NCBI GenBank assembly: GCA_902826615.1
Contig: CADEFN010000006.1
Coordinates: 334,717 to 398,716 of the forward strand
Direction of reading: 5' to 3'
DNA length: 64,000 nucleotides
From: an uncultured Gemmatimonadota bacterium
GTDB taxonomy: Bacteria > Gemmatimonadota > Gemmatimonadetes > Gemmatimonadales > Gemmatimonadaceae
Each line of letters begins with the position of its first letter. Within the stretch, counting starts at the first letter, position 1. Shown here piece after piece: positions 9,238 through 18,876 of the stretch. Under the pieces are notes generated by a model. That model had not been told where the DNA came from, searched no databases, and was given only the letters and a program-made list of their open reading frames with translations. The translations under genes were made by a program, and so were the position numbers.

Positions 9238-12018
9238 TTACGGTCTCCACTGCAACCCCATCTGGAAGATGCGACCCTGCCGGTAGTAGTCGCGTGTCAC
9301 GGTACCCTGGGAAATCTCGTACGGCGCGTCCAGCACGTTGCGGGCATCCAGTCGCATGCTCAGGGAACGGATGAGCGGCAGACGCAGCGAAAGGTCGACC
9401 ATGTCGCGTGGCAGGAGCACCATGTCCGGCAGGGGCTGATCGCCCGCAGCGTCGATCCGCTCGCCGGTGCGGTTGTACAGCAGGGTTGCGCTGGTGTTGC
9501 CTGACCTCGAACTGTAGGTGAGACCAGCATTCACGACATACGGAGCCTGGCCCACCATCCGTCGGTTGGCATTGGTGGCTGCGAGCTGCTGGGTGCCGAG
9601 GCGAATTTCGCTCTGCATGAACGTCACGTTCGAGAAGACGACAAAGGGCTGCAGCACGCTGGCGAAAGCACCGAGGTTCTTCCGCGCCTCGATTTCGAGC
9701 CCGTAGTTGGTGGCCTCGTCGGCGTTCACATACACGATGGTGCGATTCGCCGACCCGGTTGCGCGGTAGACACGCTCGATCGGGTTGTCGAAGGTCTTGC
9801 CAAACACACCGATGCTGAACACCTCGCTCTCACTGGGATACCACTCCCAGCGAAGATCCGCATTCACGATCTGCGTGCGCTGCAGATCGGGGTTGCCCTG
9901 CACATCGTCGGCGTTGAGCACGTCGCGTGACGCCACTGGCGAGAGCTCGCGGTACTCCGGGCGGGCCAGCGTCTTTGACAGCGAGAGCCGCAGCGTCTGG
10001 AATTCCGAAAGCTTCACGTTGAAGGCCGCCGACGGCAGCAGGTCGGTCCAGATGTTATTCACCCGTACCGGGCTTCCCAGCGTGGACTGGGCGTTGAGCG
10101 TAACCTCGTCTGTCTCGTAGCGCGCTCCGCCGATGAAGCGAATGCGATCAGAGAGTCCGAGTTCCATCATGGCGAAGCCGGCGCCCAGGCGGTCCGTGGC
10201 ATCGTAGTTACCACCCTGGCTGAGGGCGACCACTTCCCAGAAGTTGGGCCGGTTGGCGAAGCGCCCGTCAAAAATCTGCTCGGGTGTCAGCGCTCGTTCG
10301 GCTTGGGTGGCACGAGGCGCACTGATGCTGTAGGAAAACGTCGACGCATCACGATCGGTCGCACGGAAAAGGCCGCCGACCTTGAGCGAGTGCTGGCGCC
10401 CTGCGGCACTGAAGGAGTACTGGTAGTTGGCGCGGGCCTCGGTGGAAGACTCCTGGAGTTTGCCAAACGTGCGTACCGCGCCGCCGTTGCCCGTGCTCAG
10501 CCAACGCAGGCTCTCGCCACCACTGGTGCCAGGCTCGATGATCGAGATGAACTCGGAGCGATCGGGTTCGTCACGGGTCACGGCCGACGACGTGACAAAC
10601 CAGTCCGCGCGGTGCTTCTCGCCAAACTGGTGCTCGGCGCCGAACTGATTGGAGCGCACGGAACGCTCAACGTACTGGTTCTTGTCGATCGTGACGTCGA
10701 CGCCTTCAGATTCGAAGTTGCCGCGCTCGGTGCGCGCTTCGTTGTCCGAGGTGCGGTTGAAAGTGTTGTTCACCAGCAGCCGTGTGTGACCGCCGATAAG
10801 GGTGCTGAAGTTGGCAATGCCGCCCCACAGTACACCCTGGTTGCCAGTGCTACCTTCGAACCGGTTGAACTCGATGGTTTCCCCGGGCTGCGAGCCGCGG
10901 TTGGCGAGGGCGCGCACCTGGTCGGTGCGCACGTCCTGCGTGGCGGAATAGGTGCCGGAGACCAAGTACCCGATGCGCCTCCCGAAGACCGGGTCATTGC
11001 CACCGATCGAAAGCGACGCTGAACCGTTAGGCATACCGGCTGCCAGCTGGCTGCTCCAGGCGTTGCGCATCGACGAGACCATCAGACGCTTGTCTCCGTC
11101 GTTCAGTGTGGGAAAGCCCTGATCGCTGAATGCCTTGAGCAGTGTTGGAATGCCTCGGTCACCGGAAACCAGCGCGAGGCCCTCTCCCCCGACGGAAAAG
11201 GCGCGACGCACATCACTTCCGACAGCGGCGGAGTTGGCGCCAAGTGTCAGCGAGTAGGTCATGGAACGACGGGCCGGGAACTCGCGCGTCTTGATGTCCA
11301 CCTGGCCGCCACTGAAGTCGCCCTGCAAGTCGGGCGTGAAGGTCTTCTGGGTTGTGATGGTCTGCAGCAGACCCGACGGAAAGAGATCGAGCGGCACGAC
11401 CTTCTTCTCTGGCTCGGGACTCGGAATCCGCGTGCCATTGAGCTGTGCGGTGGTGTAGCGCTCGCCCAGCCCGCGCACAAAGACATACCGACCACCCTGC
11501 ACGGTCACACCACTCACCCGCTGCACCGCCTGCGCCGCGTCGCTGTCCGGACTGCGCGAGATCTGCTCCGCGGTAATGGCATTCACCACACCCGTCGCGA
11601 TGCGCTGAGCGTCCAGCGCCTCGTTCACCGAGCCCCGCTCGGCGTTCGCGGTCACCACCTGGGCGGCAAGTGTGATGGTCGCCGATTCCATTGTGATGTT
11701 CTGCTCGAGCGTCTTGTCCGCCTCGAGCATGATGCCGGTGACGGTCTTGGGCTGAAAGCCCAGCCGCCGAACCTGGATGGTGACGGTTCCGGCAGGGATG
11801 TTGGTCAGGGCATACCGGCCATCGACGCCGGACATGCTGCCTAACGTGGTACCTACTACCTGCACACCGACGTCAGGAAGCCCCTGGCCGGTGTTGGCGT
11901 CGAGAATGCGACCGACAATTCGGCCGGGTTTGGCCTGCGCCCCAAGGGCGGAGCCAAAGGTCAGGAACGCAACGACGAAGACAAAAACGCCAGTACGTCT
12001 GCGGGGAAAGCGATTCAT
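9238..12018 (-). CDS. TonB-dependent outer-membrane receptor, probably phosphate-regulated
   Basis: The 926-residue protein has a signal peptide (FVFVVAFLTFGSALGAQA) and a carboxypeptidase-regulatory-like domain at about 30-115 (GRILDANTGQGLPDVGVQVVG). A plug follows at about 125-260 (QISRSPDSDAAQAVQRVSGV, GRYVFVRGLGERYTTAQLNG), then a beta-barrel ending in the terminal aromatic strand FQMGLQWRP. It would take up a substrate across the outer membrane using TonB energy. The substrate is unknown; its position between pst genes and phoBR, plus a Pho-like box upstream, suggests phosphate, a phosphoester or a phosphorylated siderophore-like molecule. A standard TonB box was not clear. Confidence 0.92.
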   Translation of the reverse strand: MNRFPRRRTGVFVFVVAFLTFGSALGAQAKPGRIVGRILDANTGQGLPDVGVQVVGTTLGSMSGVDGRYALTNIPAGTVTIQVRRLGFQPKTVTGIMLEADKTLEQNITMESATITLAAQVVTANAERGSVNEALDAQRIATGVVNAITAEQISRSPDSDAAQAVQRVSGVTVQGGRYVFVRGLGERYTTAQLNGTRIPSPEPEKKVVPLDLFPSGLLQTITTQKTFTPDLQGDFSGGQVDIKTREFPARRSMTYSLTLGANSAAVGSDVRRAFSVGGEGLALVSGDRGIPTLLKAFSDQGFPTLNDGDKRLMVSSMRNAWSSQLAAGMPNGSASLSIGGNDPVFGRRIGYLVSGTYSATQDVRTDQVRALANRGSQPGETIEFNRFEGSTGNQGVLWGGIANFSTLIGGHTRLLVNNTFNRTSDNEARTERGNFESEGVDVTIDKNQYVERSVRSNQFGAEHQFGEKHRADWFVTSSAVTRDEPDRSEFISIIEPGTSGGESLRWLSTGNGGAVRTFGKLQESSTEARANYQYSFSAAGRQHSLKVGGLFRATDRDASTFSYSISAPRATQAERALTPEQIFDGRFANRPNFWEVVALSQGGNYDATDRLGAGFAMMELGLSDRIRFIGGARYETDEVTLNAQSTLGSPVRVNNIWTDLLPSAAFNVKLSEFQTLRLSLSKTLARPEYRELSPVASRDVLNADDVQGNPDLQRTQIVNADLRWEWYPSESEVFSIGVFGKTFDNPIERVYRATGSANRTIVYVNADEATNYGLEIEARKNLGAFASVLQPFVVFSNVTFMQSEIRLGTQQLAATNANRRMVGQAPYVVNAGLTYSSRSGNTSATLLYNRTGERIDAAGDQPLPDMVLLPRDMVDLSLRLPLIRSLSMRLDARNVLDAPYEISQGTVTRDYYRQGRIFQMGLQWRP

Positions 12019-12120
12019 GTATGGAGACCTGGAGTGAAACAGCAGTCCGATGCTAGCGCGCCTGAGTCACCGCGCTGCCGTTACAATGCTTCGGTCTCGT
12101 CTCGGAACGCGCACGGAATT

Positions 12121-12138
12121 GCAACGACCGTGTCACGG
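12121..12138 (-). promoter_or_regulatory. Pho box-like repeat upstream of the TonB receptor
   Basis: On the plus strand GCAACGA (12121) and GTCACGG (12132) start 11 bp apart; on the minus strand the units read CCGTGAC and TCGTTGC. The site is about 100-120 bp before the receptor ATG at 12018. It shares the CCGTGAC half-site with the box at 9201-9229. Confidence 0.45.
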
Positions 12139-12232
12139 CGTGTTCTGCCTTAGTGGCAGGTCGCTGAGAGGCCTCTTCCGGCTCCTCGCCGTTGCCACGC
12201 GCGAGCACAACGCGCGGGCTGGGGGCGGCTGT

Positions 12233-13942
12233 TCAGCCGCCCTGAACCCGAGGCAGCTCTACCCGGAAGGTGGTGCCGGCTCCGACAGTGCTCTCCGCAC
12301 TCACCCGACCCCCGTGCGCCTCGGCAAGGTGCTTCACGATCGCGAGGCCGAGCCCTGTGCCCCCCTCGGCGCGCGAGCGCGAGGCGTCTACCCGGTAAAA
12401 CCGCTCGAACACCCGAGGTAGATGCTCGGCAGGAATCCCGCTCCCGGTGTCGCGAACACCGATGATCAGGTTCTGAGGCCCCGGCTCGGAGAAGATCATC
12501 ACACTTCCCGCCTGGGTGTGCCGGAGTGCGTTATGCACGAGATTCGTCAGAATCTGCCGAACGGCCATTCCATCAGCGGAAAGTGATGCCCCTTCGGCGG
12601 GAATCGCGCGCTTCAGCTCGATGCCTTTGGCGGCGGCGGCTGCTGAAAAGGTGTTGAGTGTTTCGGCGGCGATGGCATCGAGATCGAGTGTGGTGGGGTT
12701 CGGTACCCAGCCTCCTGACTCGATACGGGAGAGATCGAGCAGGTCATCCACCAGCCGGTGCATACGCTGTGTGTTGCTCAGGATGGTCTCCACAAACTGC
12801 GCCCGCTGTTCGCTGGTCAGCGTCGGGTCGCGCAGCGTTTCGGCAAACCCTCCAACAACGGTGAGCGGCGTCTTGAGCTCGTGCGACACATTCGCCACAA
12901 AGTCGCGGCGGACCGTCTCGAGTCGCCGGATGGGTGTGACGTCGTACAGCGCCAGCACGGCGCCCCCACCAGTCAGGGGGCGCGCCGTGAGGGTGACGGT
13001 TCGCTCCTGCAGGGTGGTCTCGACGTCATCTGTTTCGCGTCCCGCCAGCGCCTGGTTGATCGCGTCGCGCAGCACCCGGTCGCGCGGCAGCTGGTCGAGA
13101 GAGAAGGGGAGCGGCTCACGGACTCCAAGGAGGAGCCGTGCTCCATCATTGATTTGCTGCACCTGCTGCCGCGAATCGAAGGCGACGACCCCTTCATTCA
13201 GGGCGTCGGAGACGGCGCGTAACAGGGCGTCTTCGGCCTCCAGCGCCTGCACACGCGCCGTGAGTTGTTCGGCCAGTCGATGAAAGGCCGATGCCAGCTC
13301 TCCCACTTCACCCGGCGCCGCGAGCGAAGGGCGTCGCTGCAGGTCGCCGCCGGCAATTGCCCGGGCATCGTCGCGCAGCTCGAGGACCGGCCGCGTAACC
13401 GTTCGCGCAAACAGAGTGGCGAGAGCGAGTGCCACGAGTGAGGCAAGGGCCGCCGCCGAGAACACGTCGCGTCGCACCTGCCTGACGAGTACGCCATGCG
13501 CGTCGAACGCCATGGAAACCCGTACCACCCCAAACGGGTGTCTCACCGCGGAGTAGATCTCGACATCCCCGGCCGAAGCAGACTGCCGAACGGCGGTGCC
13601 GCTCCCGGAGCGGAGGGCCTCAGCCACCTCGGGGCGTGTACGATGATTCTCGAGTGCCCTGAGCTGCGCATCATCAAACTCCGAGTCGCCGAGCACGCTG
13701 CCCGCCGTGTCAATGAGCGTTACGCGATGGGCAATGAGCGCGCCCTGAGTGTCGGCTACGGAGTCTGCGACGTCGGGTGACGTCCACTCCGCACCAATCA
13801 GGCGGGCCTCACGCAGCAGGCCGGCGTTCGCCTGCTCCAGGATTCGTTCACGCAAGCGCCGGTCGACACTGGTGATGACCAGGACGACCAGCACGAGGAT
13901 GACAGCGAGAAATCCGAGGAGGAGTCTTTGGGAAAGCCTCAA
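12233..13942 (-). CDS. phoR: Phosphate sensor histidine kinase PhoR
   Basis: The 569-residue kinase has an N-terminal transmembrane helix (8-24), an extracytoplasmic region of about 130 residues, a second helix (about 160-178) and HAMP (RTVTRPVLELRDDARAIAGGD). A PAS-like segment follows (NEGVAFDSRQQVQQINDGA region), then the H box FVANVSHELKTPLTVVGGF. The ATPase has N box NLVHNALRHT, G1 DTGSGIPAEHLPRVFERFYR and G2 GGTGLGLAIVKHL. The HAMP-PAS-kinase architecture and overlap with phoB (ATGA) fit PhoR, which is controlled by Pst/PhoU. Confidence 0.9.
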   Translation of the reverse strand: MRLSQRLLLGFLAVILVLVVLVITSVDRRLRERILEQANAGLLREARLIGAEWTSPDVADSVADTQGALIAHRVTLIDTAGSVLGDSEFDDAQLRALENHRTRPEVAEALRSGSGTAVRQSASAGDVEIYSAVRHPFGVVRVSMAFDAHGVLVRQVRRDVFSAAALASLVALALATLFARTVTRPVLELRDDARAIAGGDLQRRPSLAAPGEVGELASAFHRLAEQLTARVQALEAEDALLRAVSDALNEGVVAFDSRQQVQQINDGARLLLGVREPLPFSLDQLPRDRVLRDAINQALAGRETDDVETTLQERTVTLTARPLTGGGAVLALYDVTPIRRLETVRRDFVANVSHELKTPLTVVGGFAETLRDPTLTSEQRAQFVETILSNTQRMHRLVDDLLDLSRIESGGWVPNPTTLDLDAIAAETLNTFSAAAAAKGIELKRAIPAEGASLSADGMAVRQILTNLVHNALRHTQAGSVMIFSEPGPQNLIIGVRDTGSGIPAEHLPRVFERFYRVDASRSRAEGGTGLGLAIVKHLAEAHGGRVSAESTVGAGTTFRVELPRVQGG

Positions 13943-14661
13943 GCACTACGTGGTTGCGCCGCCTTCAATCTATAGCCGAAGCCGCGCACCGTTTCGATCA
14001 TCTCGCCTGCCACCCCCAGCTTGTTCCGCAACCGCTGCACATGCATGTCCACCGTGCGGGTCTGGATGTCTGGCGCCGCCTCCCAGACCGTTTCGAGCAG
14101 GAGCCCGCGGGCCTGCACACGTCCCCGGCGTTCGGCCAGGGTGAGGAGGAGCCGGTATTCGGTTGGCGTGAGCTCCACTTCACCCATCGTGTCGAGGGTG
14201 ACGCGATGGGCCGCGCGATCGATCGTGACCGGCCCGACGCGCAACATATCGTTTGGCACCGGCAAGGCCTGCTGCACACGACGCAGGATGGCCCCCACGC
14301 GCAGCACGAGTTCCTGCGGGGAGAAGGGCTTGGTCAGGTAGTCGTCGGCGCCAAGGGAGAGCCCGCGAATGCGATCGGGTTCCTCGCGTCGCGCGGTGAG
14401 CATGAGGACGGCAACGTCGCGGGTGGCGTCACCGGCGCGCAACGCTTCGAGCACCTCGAATCCCGACATGCCGGGGAGCATGAGGTCGAGGATAATGAGT
14501 GAAGGAAGGTCCTGTTTGGCGAGGTTGATCGCGTCGGGTCCGCTCGAGGCGGTCGAGACACGATACCCGGCCTTCACCAGGTGAAAAGCGACGAGGGCAA
14601 CGATATCCGGTTCGTCATCGACGACCAGAATGCGTTCTCCGGTAACGGCTGGATTGCTCAC
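13939..14661 (-). CDS. phoB: Phosphate regulon response regulator PhoB
   Basis: The 240-residue OmpR/PhoB-type regulator has a receiver domain with the acidic pair in VVDDEPD, the phospho-acceptor Asp in LIILDLMLPG and Lys in DDYLTKPFSP. A C-terminal winged helix contains ELTPTEYRLLLTLAERRGRV and RTVDMHVQRLRNKLG. It would bind the Pho boxes in this cluster. It lies between udk and phoR with ATGA overlaps on both sides, so the three are one transcript. Confidence 0.92.
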   Translation of the reverse strand: MSNPAVTGERILVVDDEPDIVALVAFHLVKAGYRVSTASSGPDAINLAKQDLPSLIILDLMLPGMSGFEVLEALRAGDATRDVAVLMLTARREEPDRIRGLSLGADDYLTKPFSPQELVLRVGAILRRVQQALPVPNDMLRVGPVTIDRAAHRVTLDTMGEVELTPTEYRLLLTLAERRGRVQARGLLLETVWEAAPDIQTRTVDMHVQRLRNKLGVAGEMIETVRGFGYRLKAAQPRSA

Positions 14662-15284
14662 GGTGCGCGGGCCCTCAGCCGTCGTTCGATCTGTGCGACA
14701 ATCATCTCGATGGCCACCGGGTTGTGTCCTCCCTCAGGCACAATGATGTCGGCGTAGCGTTTGCTCGGTTCGACGAACTGCAGATGCATGGGGCGGACAG
14801 TGGTGAGATACTGCTCAAGGATTTCGCCAAGCGGCCGGCCCCGCTTGGCCATGTCGCGCCTGATACGGCGGACAAGACGAATATCGGGATCGGCGTCCAC
14901 AAACACCTTCACGTCGCATAACGAACGGATGGCCTCATCGACAAACAGCAGAATGCCGTCTGCCACGATCACATCCGTCGCCGCCACGCGTACGGTGGTC
15001 GGTGACCGGGTGTGCGAGACGAAGTCATAGACCGGTTTGTCCACACTTTCTCCCCGCCTCAGGGCGTGGAGTTGTTCCGTGAACAAGCCGAGATCCAGGC
15101 GCTCCGGATGATCCCAGTTCAGGTGTCGTCGCTCGTCCGGCGGGAGGTGCGCGTAGTTTTTGTAGTACGCGTCCATCTCGATGAAGGCCACGGAATGTCC
15201 CCGCAGCGCTTCGGCCACCTTCCGTGACACGGTCGACTTGCCCGAGCCGGTCCCACCTGCAACCCCGATGATCAGCGGTCGCAT
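14658..15284 (-). CDS. udk: Uridine kinase
   Basis: Starting at ATG 15284 (MRPLIIGVAGGTGSGKST) the protein has 208 residues, the usual size for uridine kinase. It has the P-loop GGTGSGKST, the DAYYKNYAHL substrate segment, NWDHPERLD, the PVYDF motif and the RRIRRD lid. It phosphorylates uridine and cytidine in pyrimidine salvage. The frame is open to 15308, but that extension has no family support. It leads the udk-phoB-phoR run and diverges from the nucleotidase operon. Confidence 0.93.
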   Translation of the reverse strand: MRPLIIGVAGGTGSGKSTVSRKVAEALRGHSVAFIEMDAYYKNYAHLPPDERRHLNWDHPERLDLGLFTEQLHALRRGESVDKPVYDFVSHTRSPTTVRVAATDVIVADGILLFVDEAIRSLCDVKVFVDADPDIRLVRRIRRDMAKRGRPLGEILEQYLTTVRPMHLQFVEPSKRYADIIVPEGGHNPVAIEMIVAQIERRLRARAP

Positions 15285-15481
15285 CAGGCCCACCCTCGCG
15301 TTGCACATTCTGCGGTCTGTGTAACAAAAAGAAGCGTCATAGCTGTCACGGTTTGGTATCAGGCGACACAGGGGTGGCCCCAGGTTGGGACGACCGAATC
15401 GGCTAAGTCCAAGCTCTCGCGGTACTTGACCGCGGTCAATCGAGGCTCCCCCTGCACCAGCGGCCTCGGTAGCTTTCGCCC

Positions 15482-18400
15482 ATGAAACGGCTGCTCGCCA
15501 TCATCTGCTCCCTCCTCGTCGTCCTCAAGGTAGAGGCTCAGGACCGTGTCGAGCTCCGCGTAGCGTCCACCACCGACGTCCATGGCAGGCTCCGGGCCTG
15601 GGACTACTACGCCGACCGCGCCGAGGCAGACCGCGGTCTGAGCCGCGCCGCAACGATCGTCGATTCACTGCGGAAAGCCCACCCCGACGGGGTGGTGCTG
15701 GTGGACGCTGGCGACCTCCTCCAGGGAAATCCCCTGACATACGTCGCGGCCCGCCTGGACACGGCCGGGCCTCATCCGGTGATCGCCGCCATGAACGCCA
15801 TGCAGTACGACGCGGCGGCGCTGGGGAATCATGAGTTCAACTATGGGCTCCCAACCCTCCGGTCGGCCCTGAAGGGTGCCCGATTCCCCTTTCTCGCGGC
15901 CAACCTCACCACCCGGGGCGCCGAAAAGCGCTTTCATGCCGACTACGCTCTGGTCAAGCGCGGCCCTCTCCGGGTGGCCATTGTCGGTGCCACCACACCT
16001 GGCTCCATGGTGTGGGATCGCGAAAACCTGCGGGGACGGGTGCAGGTCGGCGCCATGCTGCCCGCACTTCGCCGCACCGTCCGCGCGCTTCGTGCACGCG
16101 CCGACGTTGTGGTGGTCGTTATGCATAGCGGCCTCGATGGCGCTAGCAGCTACAACGAAAAGGCAACCGGGGTCGCCCCGGAAAACGAAGCGGCGCGTGT
16201 CGCGCACGAGGTACCAGGGGTCGACCTCATCGTCTACGGCCACTCCCATCGCGAGATGGCCGACACCACGGTGAATGGCGTGCTCCTCATGCAGCCGCGC
16301 AATTGGGCCGCATCGGTGGGGGTTGCCACCCTCACGGTCGAACGACGCGGCCCGCGATGGCGCGTGGTGGCCAAACGGGGACAACTCGTTCGCAGCGCCG
16401 GACACGCCGAACACCCCGATGTAGTCGCGGCCACGGAACGCACGCACACAGCCACTGTGTCGTGGGTTCGGCAAACGTTAGGTAGTACTCCCGTTGCCTG
16501 GCGCGCCGACTCGGCGCGGGTACGGGATACGCCGCTCATCGATTTCATTCTCGAGGTGCAGCGCAAGGCCACGGGTGCCGACCTCGCTGCCACCGCCGCC
16601 TTCGATCTCAATGCGTCACTCGATACTGGCGCGGTCACCGTGGCCGAGGTGGCGCGGCTCTATCCGTACGACAACACCCTGCGTGCGGTTCGTGTCACGG
16701 GCAAACAGCTGCGCGAATTTCTCGAATACAGCACACGCTACTATCGCACCATCGGGTCAAACGAGGCAAAGGCTGGACTGGTCGACCCGGAAGTGCCCGG
16801 CTTCAACTTCGACATCATTGCCGGCGCCGACTACACCCTCGACATCTCCAGGCCGCTCGGCGCACGTGTGATCCGGTTGCGGGTGAAGGATCGTGATGTG
16901 CGTGACACCGATACCTTCACGCTGGCCCTCAACAACTATCGGCAGACGGGCGGGGGCGGCTTTGCCATGCTCGCGGGCGCTCCGGTGGTGTACGACAAAC
17001 AGGAAGAGATCCGCGACCTGCTCATCGCCGAGGTGCAGCGTCGTGGGACCATCCATCCGTCGGACTACCACACGGTCAACTGGCAGCTCGAGCCGGCGTC
17101 GATGGTCGACTCGGTGTACCGTACCATCAGGTCGTTGCCATTCGACCGCACGACGGCACCGGTGACACGCCCAGCTGGTGCAAGCCCGCATTTGACTCAG
17201 GGGCGCTGGTTGCGGGTGCTTGGCACCTCGGACTTTCACGGTGGACTCGAGGCGCGCGACATCTCGGCAGACGGGGTGGTTCGAGGCGGCGCTGCCGGGT
17301 TTGCCACGGTGTTGCAGCAGGCCCGCGCCGAGTGTGTGGCGCCCAGCTGCGAAAGTGTGTGGGTCGACGGGGGCGACCAGTGGCAGGGCACCGCCGCGTC
17401 GGCCGTAGATGTCGGTCGCCCGGTGACGGCCCTGCTCAATCGGCTGGGTCTCAACGCCGCGGCGTTAGGCAACCACGAGTTCGACTGGGGAGTCGATTCC
17501 ATGCGCGCCCGCCTGCGCGAGAATCGCTTTCCCGTGCTGGCCGCCAACTTCCTCGACACCCTCGGGGCCGACATTCCGTGGATGCCCGACGACACCCTGC
17601 TCACGATCGGCGGCGTGAGGGTCGGCGTGATCGGCATCATGACACGCGAAACGATTGCTGCCACGCGCCGCTCCATTATCCGTCCATTCACCGTCGCACC
17701 GGCCGCTTCGATCATCGATGCCCGCGCTCGCGCGCTGCGTGCTCGTGGTGCCGACGCCGTGGTGGTCGTGGGTCACGTCGGCGCCGGGTGCGCTCGCAAT
17801 GACCTCAACTCGTGTACCGGCGAACTGATCGACCTGGTTAATGCGGTCACCGAGCGCATCGATGCCTGGGTGGGCGGTCATTCACATCGCGGCGCGGCGG
17901 CGATGGTCAACGGCATGCCGGTCGTTCAGGCGTACCAGAAGGGGAGTGCACTCGGCATCATCGACGTGCCGCTCAGCGCAGGAGTGGAACGGCGCCGCCC
18001 CGAGCTGCGCAACGTGCGAGCAGACTCCACGCGCTCCGACCCCGTGATCGCGGCCTGGGTGGATTCGATGACACGCGACGTGAACAAGGCCCTCGCCCAG
18101 GTGGTCGCCCAGGTCGGCGAACCCATTCGCCGCGCCCCACCCAACGGCTTGTTAGGCAACCTGATCGCCGACGCCCAGCGTGTGGTGGGAGAGGGCGACG
18201 TGTCCATCATGAACACCGGCGGGGTCCGCGTCGACTTGCGACTCGGCCCCGTGACACGCGGCGACATTTTCGAAGTGCAGCCCTTCGGGAACATGCTCGT
18301 GCGCTGGCATGTCACGGGACAGTGGCTGCTGCAGCAGCTGGAGCGCGCCGTGTCCAATGGTCGGGTGCATCTGAGCGGCGTGGTCGTGGAGATGGACACC

Positions 18401-18649
18401 ACGCGCGCGCCTGGCTCGCGCCTGCTTTCGGCCCGCCTGACGAGTGGCAAGGCCATCGACCCGACAGGCCGCTATCGCCTGATTCTCACCGACTTTCTCG
18501 CCGAGGGGAACGACCGGCTGGTGAGTGCCCGCCCCGACCGTGAAGAGCTCCTGCCGATTCCCGACCGCGAGGCCCTCGAGCGTTATCTCCGATCACTGCC
18601 GCAGCCGGTGCGCGCCCCAACCGATCAACGCATCATTCACCGACAATGA
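15482..18649 (+). CDS. Double-module secreted nucleotidase (CpdB-like plus UshA-like)
   Basis: This 1055-residue protein begins with a signal peptide ending near KVEAQ. It has two complete metallophosphatase plus 5'-nucleotidase C-terminal modules. The first (about 20-530) has STTDVHGRL, VDAGDLLQGN, LGNHEFNYG, GHSHREM and the C-domain YPYDNTLRAVRVTGKQLREFLEYS, like 2',3'-cyclic phosphodiesterase/3'-nucleotidase CpdB. The second (about 575-1055) has TSDFHGGLE, DGGDQWQG, LGNHEFDWG, GGHSHRG, NTGGVRVDL and FEVQPFGNMLV, like UshA. Outside the cytoplasm it would strip phosphate from nucleotides. Two modules in one chain are twice the usual length. It heads an operon with nucleoside-degrading enzymes. 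Confidence 0.92.
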   Translation: MKRLLAIICSLLVVLKVEAQDRVELRVASTTDVHGRLRAWDYYADRAEADRGLSRAATIVDSLRKAHPDGVVLVDAGDLLQGNPLTYVAARLDTAGPHPVIAAMNAMQYDAAALGNHEFNYGLPTLRSALKGARFPFLAANLTTRGAEKRFHADYALVKRGPLRVAIVGATTPGSMVWDRENLRGRVQVGAMLPALRRTVRALRARADVVVVVMHSGLDGASSYNEKATGVAPENEAARVAHEVPGVDLIVYGHSHREMADTTVNGVLLMQPRNWAASVGVATLTVERRGPRWRVVAKRGQLVRSAGHAEHPDVVAATERTHTATVSWVRQTLGSTPVAWRADSARVRDTPLIDFILEVQRKATGADLAATAAFDLNASLDTGAVTVAEVARLYPYDNTLRAVRVTGKQLREFLEYSTRYYRTIGSNEAKAGLVDPEVPGFNFDIIAGADYTLDISRPLGARVIRLRVKDRDVRDTDTFTLALNNYRQTGGGGFAMLAGAPVVYDKQEEIRDLLIAEVQRRGTIHPSDYHTVNWQLEPASMVDSVYRTIRSLPFDRTTAPVTRPAGASPHLTQGRWLRVLGTSDFHGGLEARDISADGVVRGGAAGFATVLQQARAECVAPSCESVWVDGGDQWQGTAASAVDVGRPVTALLNRLGLNAAALGNHEFDWGVDSMRARLRENRFPVLAANFLDTLGADIPWMPDDTLLTIGGVRVGVIGIMTRETIAATRRSIIRPFTVAPAASIIDARARALRARGADAVVVVGHVGAGCARNDLNSCTGELIDLVNAVTERIDAWVGGHSHRGAAAMVNGMPVVQAYQKGSALGIIDVPLSAGVERRRPELRNVRADSTRSDPVIAAWVDSMTRDVNKALAQVVAQVGEPIRRAPPNGLLGNLIADAQRVVGEGDVSIMNTGGVRVDLRLGPVTRGDIFEVQPFGNMLVRWHVTGQWLLQQLERAVSNGRVHLSGVVVEMDTTRAPGSRLLSARLTSGKAIDPTGRYRLILTDFLAEGNDRLVSARPDREELLPIPDREALERYLRSLPQPVRAPTDQRIIHRQ

Positions 18650-18876
18650 CCACGGTTCGTGTCTACTTCAATGGCCGGGGGATCGACGCTCCGGCTGGTG
18701 CCACCACACTCGATGCCCTGCGCGTGTGGGACGCCGCCGTTGCCGATGAGGTCGCGGGAGGCACCCGCGCGCTCGCCGATAGCCGCGGGATTGCTGCCGA
18801 CCCCTCTGCGCCAGTGTATGGCGGAGCGATTTTCCGCCTGGTGAGCGCGCGCACCCGCGAGGCGACCGCCGAGTGA
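18646..18876 (+). CDS. Small conserved-context protein of unknown function
   Basis: The 76-residue protein (starts MTTVRVYFNGRGIDAPAGAT) overlaps the nucleotidase stop by ATGA and the adenosine deaminase start by GTGA, so it is translationally coupled to both. It is acidic to neutral with no transmembrane segment. The opening strand-turn-strand pattern vaguely recalls MoaD/ThiS-type ubiquitin-like folds, but there is no C-terminal GG, so that is not a call. Confidence 0.8.
   Translation: MTTVRVYFNGRGIDAPAGATTLDALRVWDAAVADEVAGGTRALADSRGIAADPSAPVYGGAIFRLVSARTREATAE

Noticed and set aside
15300..15375. Pho box between udk and the nucleotidase gene
   Set aside because: GTCAT and GTCAC occur but are spaced by 9 bp, not 11, so support is weak.
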